From Bacteroides sp. (lineage in GTDB: Bacteria > Bacteroidota > Bacteroidia > Bacteroidales > Muribaculaceae): a stretch of DNA of 38,450 nt. Within the stretch, counting starts at the first letter, position 1. Every line of letters starts with the position of its first letter. This document shows positions 1 to 9,727 of this stretch, piece by piece. The DNA lies in assembly GCA_014801235.1 (NCBI GenBank), contig JAAVEM010000025.1:42681-81130 (forward strand), given 5' to 3'. The position numbers and the translations under genes were made by a program. The notes under the pieces were generated by a model. The model was not told the DNA's origin, ran no database searches, and saw only the letters and a program-made list of their open reading frames with translations.

Positions 1-1274
1 GCCATGTAGTAGCCGGTGCGTGTGGTTCCCGCCTCGGTCGAAGTGCCGTAGGGGGTCAGGTCGACCCCGGCAACCTCCTGTCCGTCGACAGTGGTATAGT
101 GGATGTCCATGATCTTGCCCTTCCACTCGGCTCCGTCATAGAGGATGTTGGCATAGAAACGAACGTCACGGCCCTCATAAGGATTATTGCTGTTATAGCC
201 CGACCCTGACTCGTTGATGCGCTTGCCGTTAGCCATGCGGTATTCGTCGACATGGTTCTGGGTGGGGTTATAGGCTGCGGTTGTTCCGCCTGCCGATGGC
301 GGAGCTGCGTCGCGGTCGAGTTTATGACCGTTGCCCATGTTGATGTCGCCGTCGTCGGAATGCTGCACTTCCCAGATGGATTCTTTGGAATTCTTTGTGA
401 GGAAGATATTGCGGTAAGCAGCCACGATTGACTCTTGGTCGCCTTCGGGAATCTGAACGAGGTCATAGACGTTGAGCGCCATCACCCTGTCATAGTTCAC
501 TTCGGCGGAGTCAAGCATTTCAGCCGAGCGGTCGTCGGGGAAGCCGAGATAAGGGAGCTCCTGATTCTGGAAATGCTCGCCCGACGCCCATTGGAACGTC
601 TTGGCTTTGAGCATGAGGGCGGCGCCGCGGGTGGCGCGTCCCGCATTGTCGTCGGTGTTCACCGCCGGCAGCAGATATGACGCTTTTTCAGCCTCCTCGG
701 TTATAAACTTCACCGTCTCCTCATAGGAGGCGCGGGGAAATTTTTCAGGATTTTTCAACGGGTCAAACACATGGTCGATCAAAAGCGGTCCGCCGAAACG
801 TCGGAGCAGCTTATAGTAATAATAAGCGCGGAAGAAATGAGCCTCGCCCACCACTCGGTCACGTATCTGAGGCACGAGACTGTGCTCGTTTTCAAGGAGC
901 GTGTTGATCGACTGTATTTGAGAATAAGCGCTCAGCCATGATGTGCGTCCGCGGGTGGTTATCATCGACTGCTGGCTCTTCAGGATATTGCCATAGTCGG
1001 TCTGATACCAGCTGCGACGTCCCACGGTCAACTGGTCGCCATACCACGGCTCATACTCATTACCGAGACCCGCCATGATAGTGGTCACGAGAGTCGAAAA
1101 ACCGTTGTCCATCGAGCTGTACCACGGATTCACATATTCGTTAAGCAGAATCTCGTTTTCCCATATTATATCCTGCGAAAGCTTATTGTTAGGAGCGTCA
1201 CGGAAGATGTCGTCGCATGATGACAGCCCCGTCGACAGGATAAGGGAAGGAATTATATATTTTAAAAATTTCAT
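1..1274 (-). CDS. SusD/RagB family nutrient-binding lipoprotein (3' end beyond window start)
   Basis: Reverse-strand frame from ATG at 1274 reads MKFLKYIIPSLILSTGLSSCDDIFRDAPNNKL...AHFFRAYYYYKLLRRFGGPLLIDHVFD..., with lipobox and typical SusD motifs; open to position 1; directly downstream of a SusC gene. Absent from the ORF track because there is no stop in the window. Confidence 0.9.
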   Translation of the reverse strand, partial: MKFLKYIIPSLILSTGLSSCDDIFRDAPNNKLSQDIIWENEILLNEYVNPWYSSMDNGFSTLVTTIMAGLGNEYEPWYGDQLTVGRRSWYQTDYGNILKSQQSMITTRGRTSWLSAYSQIQSINTLLENEHSLVPQIRDRVVGEAHFFRAYYYYKLLRRFGGPLLIDHVFDPLKNPEKFPRASYEETVKFITEEAEKASYLLPAVNTDDNAGRATRGAALMLKAKTFQWASGEHFQNQELPYLGFPDDRSAEMLDSAEVNYDRVMALNVYDLVQIPEGDQESIVAAYRNIFLTKNSKESIWEVQHSDDGDINMGNGHKLDRDAAPPSAGGTTAAYNPTQNHVDEYRMANGKRINESGSGYNSNNPYEGRDVRFYANILYDGAEWKGKIMDIHYTTVDGQEVAGVDLTPYGTSTEAGTTRTGYYM

Positions 1275-1302
1275 TGTGTTTCGTTCCTGTTGGTTTATAA
1301 TA

Positions 1303-4300
1303 TTAGAATCCGAAATTAACTGTTACGCCATAGGTGCGCGCCAACGGATAACCGCGGAGCGATTCGGGGTCGATATTGTTGTCAAGAGAAGATATAGTGA
1401 AGAGGTTTCCGCCCTGCAAAGCAACGTCGAGAGTGGAAATACGAGCCTTGCGCAACATCTTCTTCGGGAAACGGTAGCCCACAGTGAGAGCTTTCAAACG
1501 CACGAAATCACACTTCTTCAGCCAGAAATCGCTTCTCTTACGGTTGTTGTCGGTGCTCGACGCAAACTTCACCCTCGGGTAAGCGGCATTGGGATTGTCA
1601 GGTGTCCAGCTGTTATTGTAATGATATTCCTGAAAACGCTGCAAGGTGCTCGTTTCAAGCGAATAAATCTCGGTAAGCATCTGATTGTAGCCCGCAACGC
1701 CCTGGAACTGCGCGCTCAGATAAATTCCTTTCCATTCCGCGCCAAGCCCCAAACCGAAGTTAAGATCAGGACGTGATGAAGTCTTGACATATTCGCGGTC
1801 ATTGGTCGAGAGGACTCCGTCGCCGTCAAGGTCAAGATATTTTATATCGCCTGGAGCCAGCGAAGCGTTTCCCATGCCGTCCTGATCCACAGGCCAGGCG
1901 ACAATCTCCTCATAGCTCTTGAACAATCCGGCTGACTTATATAGGGCTGACACCGAATAGGGTTTTCCCTTTCGGCGAAGGTTGGGAAGTTCAGCTGATT
2001 CATCGCCCCAGTCAAGCACCTTGTCGGTGGTGCGCGAAAGATTGAGCGTCACGTTATACTTGAAGTCGCCGATAGTGTTGAGATGCTTGAAAGCAATGTC
2101 CCAACCCTGATAACGAACCTCGCCGATATTCATTTTGGGCACTGTACCGCCTACACCCACGGATGGCGGGAACAGATAAGCGGGCGCGTCGGTCACCATG
2201 TTGGTGCGGTAACGGCGGAAAAGCTCGCCGGTAACCGAGAAACGGTTGTTCCAGAAACCGAGGTCAAGACCCAGGTTGTAGTCCTTCGATTTGCCCCACT
2301 CGATATCGGGATTAGGATATACGCCGGTGGCGTTGACGATACCGGTAGAGTAATTGCCGCCAATCTGGTAGCCTGAACCGGGAGCGAAGATATATTGACG
2401 CAGGTAGCTGAAATCGGCAATGGCGCCGTCATCGCCAAGAATACCAAACGAGCCGCGAATCTTCGCAAACGAAAGAGCGTCGGGCGACACCGACTTGAAG
2501 AACGATTCATTGGAAATCACCCATGATGCCGAAACCGTGGGGAAGAAACCCCAGCGATTGTCGGGATGGAAACGCGTCGAACCGTCGACACGGAAACTGA
2601 ACTCGGCGAAATAACGGCTGTCGAAACCGTAGGTGGCGCGACCCACCAATGAAGCTCGCTCGCTGTAATATTCATCGCCGGCAATACGCACATTAGTCGA
2701 TGAGTTGCCGATTATTTCAGGATAAGAGCCCGACATATTGTTGTTTTCAGCTCTCAGATACTTGTTGTGGTAGTCCTGATAGTTTGCCACCACCATTCCC
2801 GACACGTCATGCTTGCCGCCGAAAGTGTGGTTATAGCTGATACCTGCCTCCAGCAACTTGTTGTTGACCTTCTGGTGGTAGTCGTTCATCTTTATCTTGG
2901 CGTTAGGATAAACCGTCTTGGAGTCGACCGAAGTTGTTCCGGTTGCCTCGTCATAGATATAAAGAGGAACGGGATTGGTGAAATTGGTCGTATTCTGGTG
3001 GTTCATGTCCATGGTGCCTTTGACGTAGACCTGAAGCCCGTCGATACAGGGAATCTGATAACGGAGAATAGCGTTAACGGTGTGCATGTCGGTATCGATT
3101 TTCTGATAGCCGCCAAGACCGTAGACATTGATGAGCGGGTTTGCGCCGTCGATACTTGCAAGATTGCCGTCGGTGAACTTGAGCACCTGAAGCGGAGAGA
3201 AATTATAAGCTGCGTCGATGGTGGAATAGCTCGGAGTCTTGTTTGCCACAACGCTTCCCGTGAGGTCAATCTGCGCGGTAAGCCCCTTGAAAAGCTCAGC
3301 GTCGAGCTTCACTGAGTAGTTGTAACGGTCACGGCTCACATTGGCATAGAGCCCCTTGGAGTTGGTATAACCGCCTGAAATGAAATACTTGACCGTTTTC
3401 ACGCCGCCCGAAATCGACAGTGAATAGCGCTGAGAATGTCCCCATTTATTCAGATAATCGAGCATATTCTCATTGCCATACACATTGGGATTGTTGCGGA
3501 TGGCGTCAAGATCGTAGGGTGTATAGACATCGCTGCCCGACTCTTCGACTGCGCGGTTATAGAGCTCGGCAAAGCGGTAGCTGTCCAGGAATTTGGGCAG
3601 ATAGGTAGCCTCCTGGAGGTTGTACTGACCGCGGAAATTCACTCGGGCTCTGCCCTCGCTGTTTCCGCGTTTGGTCTGTACCAAGATCACGCCGTTTGCG
3701 GCGCGTGCGCCGTAAACGGCGGCTGCAGCCGCGTCCTTCAGAATCGAGATGCTCTCGATGTCGTCGGGGTTCAAGTCGCTCAGGCGCATTTCGCCGTCGG
3801 AGGTTGTTGTTCCGAGTCGGGGCACGCCGTCGATCACAAGCAGCGGGTCACCGTTACCGCGGATACTCATTGTCGCCTCCTTGGGCGAAGCCGGGTCGCC
3901 GGTAGTGGTCATTACGCCAAGACCAGCCACCTGTCCGGCAAGAGTCTGGTCGACATTCATCGCCGGGATGCGAATCAGCTCGTCGCCTGAAATCACCTCG
4001 ACCGATGATGTCAACGAGCTCTTCTTAGCCGCGCCGTAACCGATCACGACAATTTCATCAATATTGTTGGCGCTGACGCTCAGAGTTGTCTTGACATTAT
4101 TTTGCGACGGAGCCACATCTATAACCGCGGTTGCGTAGCCCACGTAAGATATTGATAATTTCACAGCCTTCCCTACAGGAAGTTTCAACGTGTAGTTACC
4201 TTCGACATTCGTAGCCGTGGCATTTACAGTTCCCTCCTCCTTGACAGTCGCGCCGATCAAAGGCTCGCCTGTCTCGTCGAGGACCGTGCCATGAAACAGG

Positions 4301-4374
4301 CGAGTGTCAGCCGCCTGTGACCAGCCATCCAAAGAGGAGATTGCAAGAATTATGGATAACAGGATATACTTCAT
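1303..4374 (-). CDS. SusC/RagA family TonB-linked outer membrane protein
   Basis: Signal peptide, carboxypeptidase-D-like N-terminal domain (GTVLDETGEPLIGATVKEEGT), TonB plug motif (LLVIDGVPR...ILKDAAAAAVYGARAANGVILVQTKRG), C-terminal beta-barrel ending in F. Confidence 0.95.
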   Translation of the reverse strand: MKYILLSIILAISSLDGWSQAADTRLFHGTVLDETGEPLIGATVKEEGTVNATATNVEGNYTLKLPVGKAVKLSISYVGYATAVIDVAPSQNNVKTTLSVSANNIDEIVVIGYGAAKKSSLTSSVEVISGDELIRIPAMNVDQTLAGQVAGLGVMTTTGDPASPKEATMSIRGNGDPLLVIDGVPRLGTTTSDGEMRLSDLNPDDIESISILKDAAAAAVYGARAANGVILVQTKRGNSEGRARVNFRGQYNLQEATYLPKFLDSYRFAELYNRAVEESGSDVYTPYDLDAIRNNPNVYGNENMLDYLNKWGHSQRYSLSISGGVKTVKYFISGGYTNSKGLYANVSRDRYNYSVKLDAELFKGLTAQIDLTGSVVANKTPSYSTIDAAYNFSPLQVLKFTDGNLASIDGANPLINVYGLGGYQKIDTDMHTVNAILRYQIPCIDGLQVYVKGTMDMNHQNTTNFTNPVPLYIYDEATGTTSVDSKTVYPNAKIKMNDYHQKVNNKLLEAGISYNHTFGGKHDVSGMVVANYQDYHNKYLRAENNNMSGSYPEIIGNSSTNVRIAGDEYYSERASLVGRATYGFDSRYFAEFSFRVDGSTRFHPDNRWGFFPTVSASWVISNESFFKSVSPDALSFAKIRGSFGILGDDGAIADFSYLRQYIFAPGSGYQIGGNYSTGIVNATGVYPNPDIEWGKSKDYNLGLDLGFWNNRFSVTGELFRRYRTNMVTDAPAYLFPPSVGVGGTVPKMNIGEVRYQGWDIAFKHLNTIGDFKYNVTLNLSRTTDKVLDWGDESAELPNLRRKGKPYSVSALYKSAGLFKSYEEIVAWPVDQDGMGNASLAPGDIKYLDLDGDGVLSTNDREYVKTSSRPDLNFGLGLGAEWKGIYLSAQFQGVAGYNQMLTEIYSLETSTLQRFQEYHYNNSWTPDNPNAAYPRVKFASSTDNNRKRSDFWLKKCDFVRLKALTVGYRFPKKMLRKARISTLDVALQGGNLFTISSLDNNIDPESLRGYPLARTYGVTVNFGF

Positions 4375-4380
4375 ATCGAA

Positions 4381-6990
4381 TTATTTATTGGTAAGCGTCT
4401 TATTTATCATGTGAATCTGATAGTCATAGAAATCACGGGTGGAAGCATCGGAAGTGACCGCTCTCTTTGACTTGTATAGAGCGAGCACCTTACGGAGCTG
4501 AGCCGCCATCATGGGGCGAAGTTCCACCGTGGGAAGAGCGGGCATACCCATCAGGATGCGGAGGAATGAATGACGGGCTTCGTCGACATTGGCAAGTCCA
4601 TACATGCTGCAAGGCATTTCAGGAACGGTATTGGCGGCGATTGTCATAGCAAACTCATCCATAACCGACACAGCCGATTTTGAGCCGTTTTTGTTTTCCT
4701 TAGGCTGCAAGCCTGAGTAAAGAGTGAACACGTCGATCGCCATCTGCTGAAGAGTGCGCTCTGTATTGTCAAGAGCCTTTCCTTTATAAGTAGCGTCGAA
4801 AACGCCTGCGAAAGCGTCGTTGATATAGTCGTCGAGCTTATAGTTGTTCTTGGGGTCAAATTCGCCGCCCTCCTTGATGCGCTGAAGGTTAGTGGCGAAA
4901 TACAGGCACGCAACGATATTGCGCTGCATCTTTGTCTGCCATTCGTAGGGTTCCTCCCACTTTGCAAGCAGGTCCTTGGGAGCGAGCCAGTCGCTTGTGC
5001 GGGCTTGCTTCAACAACCAGTCCATGGCTTTCTTCTGCTTATCCTTTGAAATGAAGTTGCGGGCGTTGCCATCGTTCATTCCCTGGCGAATCTCCTTGAA
5101 CTCCACGCCGCCGATGTAGGGGTAAACGTGTCCCACATGACGGAGATACTGGTTGACAACCGATTTATAGGTGTTCAGGAGCGGATCATAGGTCTCGCCC
5201 TTCTCGCCTGCCCAATCCTCGAAATTGTCCATAATGATTTTGAGGTTGGAGATGGCAAGGTCGCCGGCTGCGATATGGTCGTTGCCGAGGTCTTCGGTCT
5301 GGTCAGTGGGATCGACAAGCCCCATAAACTGCTGGGCTCCGAATTCATACATCTTGTCGCCGGCTTTTTCGCGTATCCAGCGGTCAAGAGTCTCCTTCTC
5401 GTCCTCCATGGTCTTAGCGCCGGGAATGAGACGATAACCCCAATTGATTGCATAGATATCATATACTCCTACAGGCGGAGGTGTTAGACGCACTCCTCTT
5501 TCGAGGTCGCCAGGCTGAGCAACGTAGTTGTTGCGGGCGTAGTCCATGATACTCGGAGTAGTTCCGTGCTTCTGGGTAAATTCAGGGTCACGGAGATTTT
5601 CGATAGAGAACGCATGGGAAGCGCCCATGTTGTGCATAAGACCGAGACAGTGACCTATTTCGTGGGCGGCAACGTAAGTGAGAGATTCATACATCACTGA
5701 ATCAGAGAACACTTTAGTGCGCACACGGGGATCGACAGCCGCTGTCTGGGCGAAACGCCAGTCATGGAGAAGGCGAAGAATGTTGTGATACCAGATTACG
5801 TCGGCGCCGAGAATCTCACCGGTGCGGGGGTCGGTGTAGGACGGACCCATAGCGTTGGCGGTGGGAGTCACGCAATAGCGCACGCATGAATAGCGGATAT
5901 CGTCGGGGTCGAAGTTGGGGTCATCCTTGGGATAATCGCGCGCCTCGATGGCGTTCTTGAAACCTGCCGCCTCAAAAGCCGTGTTCCAATACTCGATACC
6001 CTCCTTAACGGCGCCGCGCCATTTATCGGGAAAAGCTGAGTCGACATAGAACACGATTTTCTTCTTGGGCTCGACGAGTTTTCCGGCGAAGTAAGCCTCG
6101 CGGTCCTCGTCGCGCGGTTCGAGACGATGACGGTTTATGATCTCGTAGTCCTTATTGCCGTCAAGATTTGACGAATAAAGGTTTTTCAAATCGGTGAAGT
6201 AACCCACACGCCTGTCCTGGAGTCGGGCGGGCATCGGATCGTCGGGCAGCTTCACGATTGAGCGTGACATCACAACAGTATAGGGCATCGAAGCCGTGGG
6301 AGTGGTATAGGCGAGACGGCTCTCGATTTCTACGTTTTCAGGGAATGACTTAACCGAAGTCACGGCTGAACCGTCGGAATAGAACGTGCCTTTGATACCG
6401 TCCTTCGCTCCGAGCATCTTCAACAGCGGATTGGCTTCCTTTATAGGAGACACCACCTTTTCGTTTCCGGCAAAGAAAGAGGTCACGTCGATAAACACCT
6501 TGCCAGCCTCCTTATGAGCGATTTTGAATCCTTTAAGCACCGGATTCAGGAAGTTGCGGTCATAAGACGCCTTGATGGGATCATCATCCTTCACCTCGTT
6601 GGTGGTGGGAATGATGTGGAGATACACGCTGTTGTCATCACGGGTGAAGTTGACAAGCATGGGAGAAGTAGCCATCTGACCGGCAACATAGTCGTCAGTG
6701 CGTGAAAGGCTGTTAACTCGGTTAACGAGCAGATAAGTATGAGCAAACGCGCTGTCGGGGATTTCAAATATCAGTTTTCCCTTCTTGTCAAGATAAGCAT
6801 TGAACATGCCTTTATATGCCTTGCTTTCACTAAGATTCTTGTGAAAGTCAGCACTGTCTTTAGCCGCGCCCTTCAATTCAAGTTTGGGGAGAGACGCCAC
6901 TTTTTTCTTAGCCGACAAGTCAGCAGGATACACTAGCCCTGATACTAAAGCAATAGCTATCGGCAAGAACGCGATAATCTTACACTTCAT
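4381..6990 (-). CDS. Zinc-dependent metalloprotease, metzincin-like (DUF5117/DUF4953 type)
   Basis: 869 aa with signal peptide; AAHEIGHCLGLMHNMGASHAF (HExxHxxGxxH) followed by a Met-turn-like SIMDYARNNY; 6 bp upstream of susC. Confidence 0.9.
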   Translation of the reverse strand: MKCKIIAFLPIAIALVSGLVYPADLSAKKKVASLPKLELKGAAKDSADFHKNLSESKAYKGMFNAYLDKKGKLIFEIPDSAFAHTYLLVNRVNSLSRTDDYVAGQMATSPMLVNFTRDDNSVYLHIIPTTNEVKDDDPIKASYDRNFLNPVLKGFKIAHKEAGKVFIDVTSFFAGNEKVVSPIKEANPLLKMLGAKDGIKGTFYSDGSAVTSVKSFPENVEIESRLAYTTPTASMPYTVVMSRSIVKLPDDPMPARLQDRRVGYFTDLKNLYSSNLDGNKDYEIINRHRLEPRDEDREAYFAGKLVEPKKKIVFYVDSAFPDKWRGAVKEGIEYWNTAFEAAGFKNAIEARDYPKDDPNFDPDDIRYSCVRYCVTPTANAMGPSYTDPRTGEILGADVIWYHNILRLLHDWRFAQTAAVDPRVRTKVFSDSVMYESLTYVAAHEIGHCLGLMHNMGASHAFSIENLRDPEFTQKHGTTPSIMDYARNNYVAQPGDLERGVRLTPPPVGVYDIYAINWGYRLIPGAKTMEDEKETLDRWIREKAGDKMYEFGAQQFMGLVDPTDQTEDLGNDHIAAGDLAISNLKIIMDNFEDWAGEKGETYDPLLNTYKSVVNQYLRHVGHVYPYIGGVEFKEIRQGMNDGNARNFISKDKQKKAMDWLLKQARTSDWLAPKDLLAKWEEPYEWQTKMQRNIVACLYFATNLQRIKEGGEFDPKNNYKLDDYINDAFAGVFDATYKGKALDNTERTLQQMAIDVFTLYSGLQPKENKNGSKSAVSVMDEFAMTIAANTVPEMPCSMYGLANVDEARHSFLRILMGMPALPTVELRPMMAAQLRKVLALYKSKRAVTSDASTRDFYDYQIHMINKTLTNK

Positions 6991-7071
6991 TGGTTTAATT
7001 TAAGCAGTTATACACAAATAAAAAAATATGCCATCATTTGGCAAAAAATGGAAACTTGAAGTTCCAGCTTG

Positions 7072-7079
7072 CAAATATA
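7072..7079 (-). promoter_or_regulatory. Predicted Bacteroidetes -7 box (TATATTTG) for the metalloprotease-SusCD operon
   Basis: Matches TAnnTTTG about 80 nt upstream of the 6990 start. Confidence 0.45.
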
Positions 7080-7176
7080 TACAAAAAATATTGATTTCTA
7101 TCAATCAAAGTGACAATTTGCGCCTGTTAAACCTGTTTTTTAAATAAATTTACAGGAATAGCGGCTCAATAGCGAC

Positions 7177-7467
7177 TCAATGCAACACAATCTCGCTGAT
7201 TACCGCCGCGCCGACAGCCTCATTAATAGCCGTGATAATCGACGGGCGCATGAACGATAGCTCCTGCTTCAAGGCGGCGGAAGAGAGAAAAACGTGCATC
7301 ACGCCGCGCTCCACATAGCGCCGGGTGGTGTAGCGGTTGACGCCGGGACCAACGATATCGCCCCAAAGATAAGCCGCACGCTGTTCATTGAAGCGCGACT
7401 CGATTCCGTCGCGCCTGATGCTGTCTTTGATAATATCGCCCAGCAGCTTCGGCTCACTCCTTTTCAT
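7177..7467 (-). CDS. DUF721 domain protein (DciA-like)
   Basis: 96 aa; LGDIIKDSIRRDGIESRFNEQRAAYLWGDIVGPGVNRYTTRRYVERGVMHVFLSSAALKQELSFMR; adjacent to recF. Confidence 0.85.
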   Translation of the reverse strand: MKRSEPKLLGDIIKDSIRRDGIESRFNEQRAAYLWGDIVGPGVNRYTTRRYVERGVMHVFLSSAALKQELSFMRPSIITAINEAVGAAVISEIVLH

Positions 7468-7474
7468 AGTATAA

Positions 7475-8569
7475 TCAAATTGAAGTCAACACTCCGTTTT
7501 CAACAAGCCACATTTTATAATCGCCCCTGGTGCGTCTCATTATTTCATCGAGATGCTGGCGATTGGTGTCGGTGACAAATATCTGCCCGAAATCGTCACG
7601 GGTCACAATTTCCATTATCTTTTCCACGCGCGACGAGTCAAGTTTGTCAAAAATATCATCAAGGAGCAACAACGGCATCATGCCGCTCACCCCTCTGAGA
7701 AATTCATACTGGGCAAGACGCAAGGTTATGACATAGGTTTTACACTGCCCTTGCGACGCCACCCGCCTCATGGGCATCCCGTCAATGAGCATCTCGATAT
7801 CGTCGCGGTGAGGACCCACGGTAGTGTGCCCTATCACCTCGTCACGATGGCGGGCGCGCTCAAACTGCTCCATCAGCGGGGCGTCATCCTCGCTGCCGCG
7901 GCAATAGGTCAATGTCACCGATTCTCCCCCGCCCGAAATATCGGAATAATAGCGGTTGAAAATCTCGGCGATTTCAGCCACATAACGCTCGCGGCAAGAA
8001 GTGATATATTGCGCGGCGCGGTCCATCTGGATTTCGAGAGCGATGTAAAGCGAAGGGTCGGCAACACGCTCCCTGAGCAGCTTGTTGCGCTGTTCAAGGC
8101 AGCGGTTATAGCGGATGAGCTCGTCAAGATAAACCGCATCGGCTTGAGAGATTATCATGTCGAGCCAGCGACGGCGCTCCTCGCCGCTTCCGCGAATGAG
8201 GTCGATGTCATGGGGCGACGACAGCACAAGCGGAAACGCGCCGATGTGCTGCGACAACCGCTGATAGGCTTTTCCGCCGCGCTTAAGGCTCTTGCGATGA
8301 CCGCGCGTGATGCCGAATTGCAGTTCTTCCTCAATGCCGCGCCTGTCATATCGCGCGTCGATCATCGAAAAATCTTCGCCGCGGCGAATAAGCATCGAGT
8401 CGGTCATTCCCGAGAAACTTTTACAGAAGCTCATATAATAAATGGCATCGAGAAGATTGCTCTTTCCCATTCCGTTGTTTCCGAGAAAGCAGTTCACCTT
8501 AGGCGAGAAGTCGAGATCGGCTTCCGCAATGTTTTTAAAATTGCATATCCTTATGTGATTTATGTTCAT
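7475..8569 (-). CDS. recF: DNA replication/repair protein RecF
   Basis: Walker A FLGNNGMGKSNLLDAIYYMSFCKSF; LLLLDDIFDKLDSSRV; full length 364 aa. Confidence 0.95.
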   Translation of the reverse strand: MNINHIRICNFKNIAEADLDFSPKVNCFLGNNGMGKSNLLDAIYYMSFCKSFSGMTDSMLIRRGEDFSMIDARYDRRGIEEELQFGITRGHRKSLKRGGKAYQRLSQHIGAFPLVLSSPHDIDLIRGSGEERRRWLDMIISQADAVYLDELIRYNRCLEQRNKLLRERVADPSLYIALEIQMDRAAQYITSCRERYVAEIAEIFNRYYSDISGGGESVTLTYCRGSEDDAPLMEQFERARHRDEVIGHTTVGPHRDDIEMLIDGMPMRRVASQGQCKTYVITLRLAQYEFLRGVSGMMPLLLLDDIFDKLDSSRVEKIMEIVTRDDFGQIFVTDTNRQHLDEIMRRTRGDYKMWLVENGVLTSI

Positions 8570-9603
8570 GAGCGTGACTCGTTGTTTTTACCGGCGAGCA
8601 TCCCGCAGGCGGCTGCGATATCCTCGCCACGCGAAGTGCGTATGGTCGCTGTGATGCCAAGCTCGTTGAGACGGTCACGGAAGGCGATCATCGTGTCGTC
8701 GTCGGCAGTCTCCAGCGGGGTGTCGGGGATGGCGTGGAAACGGATGAGATTCACTCGGCAATCCAGCCCTTTGAGCAAACGTGCGAGCGACTGAGCCGAG
8801 CGGAGATTGTCGTTGACCCCGCGCCACATTATATATTCTATCGAAAGGCGGCGCTGCTTGGAAAAGTCATATCCGCGCAACATTTCGAGAACGCTCTTCA
8901 GCGGATAAGCCTTCTCGACCGGCATTAGCGATTCGCGCTGTGACGACACCGGAGAGTGAACACTGATAGCCACATGCACCTTAGTGCTGTCAAGCAGCCG
9001 CTTCAACGTGTCGAGTTTTCCAATCGACGAAACAGTGATGCGCTTGGGACTCCACGCAAGACCCCACGGAGCGGTGAGAATCTCAATCGCCTTCATCACG
9101 GCATCGGGATTGTCCATCGGCTCACCCATCCCCATGAACACGATATTGGTCAGCGATTCGCTTTCAGGAATGGATAGAATTTGATTGATAATATCGTAAG
9201 AGTCGAGATTGCCATGAAATCCCTGTCGCCCGGTCATGCAGAAACGACATCCCATGCGACATCCCGCCTGCGACGACACACAAAGCGTGGCACGGTCACG
9301 GTCGGGAATATAAACCGCCTCGATGTCTCTGCCACCCCTGCCGTTGAAAAGATATTTGACAGTTCCGTCCTTAGAGCGCGCCGCCTCCTTGGGAGGCGTC
9401 AGCCCCACGCAATAGCGCTCTTTCATCGCCTCCCTGCCTTTCATCGACAAGTTGGTCATGGCGTCGATCGAATCCACGCGCTTCACATATATCCAGTCGG
9501 CAATCTGCTTGGCGGCGAAACGCGGCAAACGACACTCCTCGGCAACTGCCGAAAAATCGTCAAGCGTCATCCCTATCAGAGGTTTCCTGTTCTTTTCTTC
9601 CAT
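8566..9603 (-). CDS. rlmN: 23S rRNA (adenine2503-C2)-methyltransferase RlmN
   Basis: Radical SAM CxxxCxxC (CRMGCRFCMTGRQGF), NIVFMGMGEPMDN; stop overlaps recF start. Confidence 0.95.
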   Translation of the reverse strand: MEEKNRKPLIGMTLDDFSAVAEECRLPRFAAKQIADWIYVKRVDSIDAMTNLSMKGREAMKERYCVGLTPPKEAARSKDGTVKYLFNGRGGRDIEAVYIPDRDRATLCVSSQAGCRMGCRFCMTGRQGFHGNLDSYDIINQILSIPESESLTNIVFMGMGEPMDNPDAVMKAIEILTAPWGLAWSPKRITVSSIGKLDTLKRLLDSTKVHVAISVHSPVSSQRESLMPVEKAYPLKSVLEMLRGYDFSKQRRLSIEYIMWRGVNDNLRSAQSLARLLKGLDCRVNLIRFHAIPDTPLETADDDTMIAFRDRLNELGITATIRTSRGEDIAAACGMLAGKNNESRS

Positions 9604-9670
9604 AACAACAAAATTACTCAGAAATTACCAATTTACAAAAATCTTGCCAAAACTCGTCCGGCAAAAAACA

Positions 9671-9702
9671 TGACGCGGACCCCATGTCAGGAATCCGCGT
9701 CA
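9671..9702 (-). terminator. Rho-independent terminator of secDF
   Basis: TGACGCGGA...TCCGCGTCA stem followed on the minus strand by TGTTTTTTG. Confidence 0.75.
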
Positions 9703-9727
9703 CTTCTATAGTTTAAATCCTATTGTC

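Noticed and set aside
56-466. 136-aa minus-strand ORF at the left edge
   Set aside because: Out-of-frame with the SusD coding frame that is open through this region.
1075-3990. Plus-strand ORFs (1075-1776, 2767-3315, 3436-3990) opposite susC/susD
   Set aside because: Fully antisense to conserved susC/susD coding sequence, no domain signatures or start-region signals.
7553-8794. 413-aa plus-strand ORF antisense to recF and rlmN
   Set aside because: Runs across the boundary of two well-supported minus-strand genes and shows no recognisable domain; codon-bias shadow ORF.
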